Source: an uncultured Clostridium sp.
Lineage (GTDB): Bacteria > Bacillota > Clostridia > Clostridiales > Clostridiaceae
Length of the DNA: 7,226 bases
NCBI RefSeq assembly: GCF_934754915.1
Contig: NZ_CAKVKB010000151.1
Coordinates: 1-7,226, forward strand
Reading direction: 5' to 3'
The first letter of the stretch is position 1; every line of letters starts with the position of its first letter. The translations under genes were made by a program, and so were the position numbers. Below the pieces are notes generated by a model that searched no databases, was not told the origin of the DNA, and was given only the letters and a program-made list of their open reading frames with translations. Shown in pieces: positions 6,850 to 7,226 of the stretch.

Positions 6850-7226
6850 TCCAATTGCTTTTGGAAAGGAATATGGCGTGCGCTGGTGCTTTACTTCGGG
6901 CATAAGCAGAGGTGGAGCGGGCCGTTAACGCTGAAGGAAAGGCTGGATATCCCGAAAGAATTAGATAAGTATGTGAATGATTATGAAATTCACGTATCTG
7001 AGATTGCGTTTATGGATCAGAAGGAGGTAAACTTATTTCAGAGCGATTTCCGGGTCGTGGCGGACTATTTCGTGCAGAAGCGGGAGAATGGAGACTACGA
7101 GCCGAAACCACAGGATTTGAAGCACGTGCAGGAAACGCTGCAGCTGCTCAGTGTCATGACTAATGACCATCGGTTTGAAGATGTTTATAATGAAGCATCA
7201 GATGCTCAGAAGGGAGAGATGCGAAA
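6850..7226 (+). pseudogene. 5'-truncated Rpn/YhgA-like recombination-promoting nuclease remnant, open at window end
   Basis: An open frame with no start codon begins right after a TAA at 6847-6849. From about 6880 it reads ALVLYFGHKQRWSGP, then LDIPKELDKYVNDYEI, VNLFQSDFRVVADYF and LLSVMTNDHRFEDVY. This order is typical of the C-terminal half of Rpn family (PD-(D/E)xK, transposase_31-like) proteins common in Lachnospiraceae. The N-terminal nuclease part, normally well over 100 residues, is missing. The residues before ALVLYFG (SNCFWKGIWR) do not fit the family. The first in-frame ATG is near 7012, and ATG 6873, although preceded by GGAAAGGA, is in another frame and stops after 10 codons. The frame has no internal stop up to the window edge, so decay seems to be a 5' deletion or recombination rather than scattered mutations. 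It starts only 9-39 nt after res, marking a likely island boundary. A downstream in-frame start making a short product cannot be excluded. Confidence 0.7.

Noticed and set aside
6850..6865. TCCAA/TTGGA hairpin after res as a terminator
   Set aside because: Only 5 AT-rich pairs and no T-tract follows.
1..7226. CRISPR array, tRNA, rRNA or insertion sequence
   Set aside because: No regularly spaced repeats, no cloverleaf with CCA end and no transposase with terminal repeats was found.

Overview
The window looks like a defence island from a Gram-positive anaerobe of the Firmicutes, most likely a clostridial or Lachnospiraceae-type gut bacterium. The reasons are strong GGAGG-type ribosome binding sites, moderate GC, AT-rich intergenic regions, and a trailing fragment of the Rpn/YhgA-like nuclease family that is abundant in those genomes. 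This placement is an inference from style and gene content, not from a marker gene. All genes read on the + strand.

Layout. Positions 1-344 hold no convincing gene but contain a 104-nt in-register imperfect palindrome (94-197) flanked by two copies of GTTATAAG. Next comes a two-gene cassette: an ABC/AAA-type ATPase of the RloA/AbiLi kind (378-1568), overlapped by an RloB/AbiLii-type protein (1540-2175) with TOPRIM-like motifs. A 212-nt intergenic region follows. It carries a perfect 17-bp palindrome, a consensus -35 box and a symmetric hairpin just ahead of the next ribosome binding site. Then comes a complete type III restriction-modification operon: the beta-class adenine methyltransferase Mod (2397-4127) and, 11 nt later, the helicase-nuclease Res (4139-6841). 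Within 10-40 nt of the Res stop begins the C-terminal part of an Rpn-family protein with no N-terminus and no start codon, which runs off the window end. It probably marks an old recombination boundary.

How the genes work together. Mod methylates one strand of an asymmetric recognition site and supplies specificity. Res joins Mod, uses ATP to communicate between sites, and cuts unmodified invading DNA. The ATPase plus RloB pair matches the lactococcal AbiL abortive-infection system and would act as a second layer, with an ATP-dependent sensor controlling a TOPRIM-like effector. All key motifs of the four genes look intact, so both systems are predicted to be functional. Neither system type is new as such. 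The points most worth a second look are their physical pairing, the palindromic element upstream, the Mod leader hairpin, and the AT-richer (possibly exchanged) specificity region of mod.
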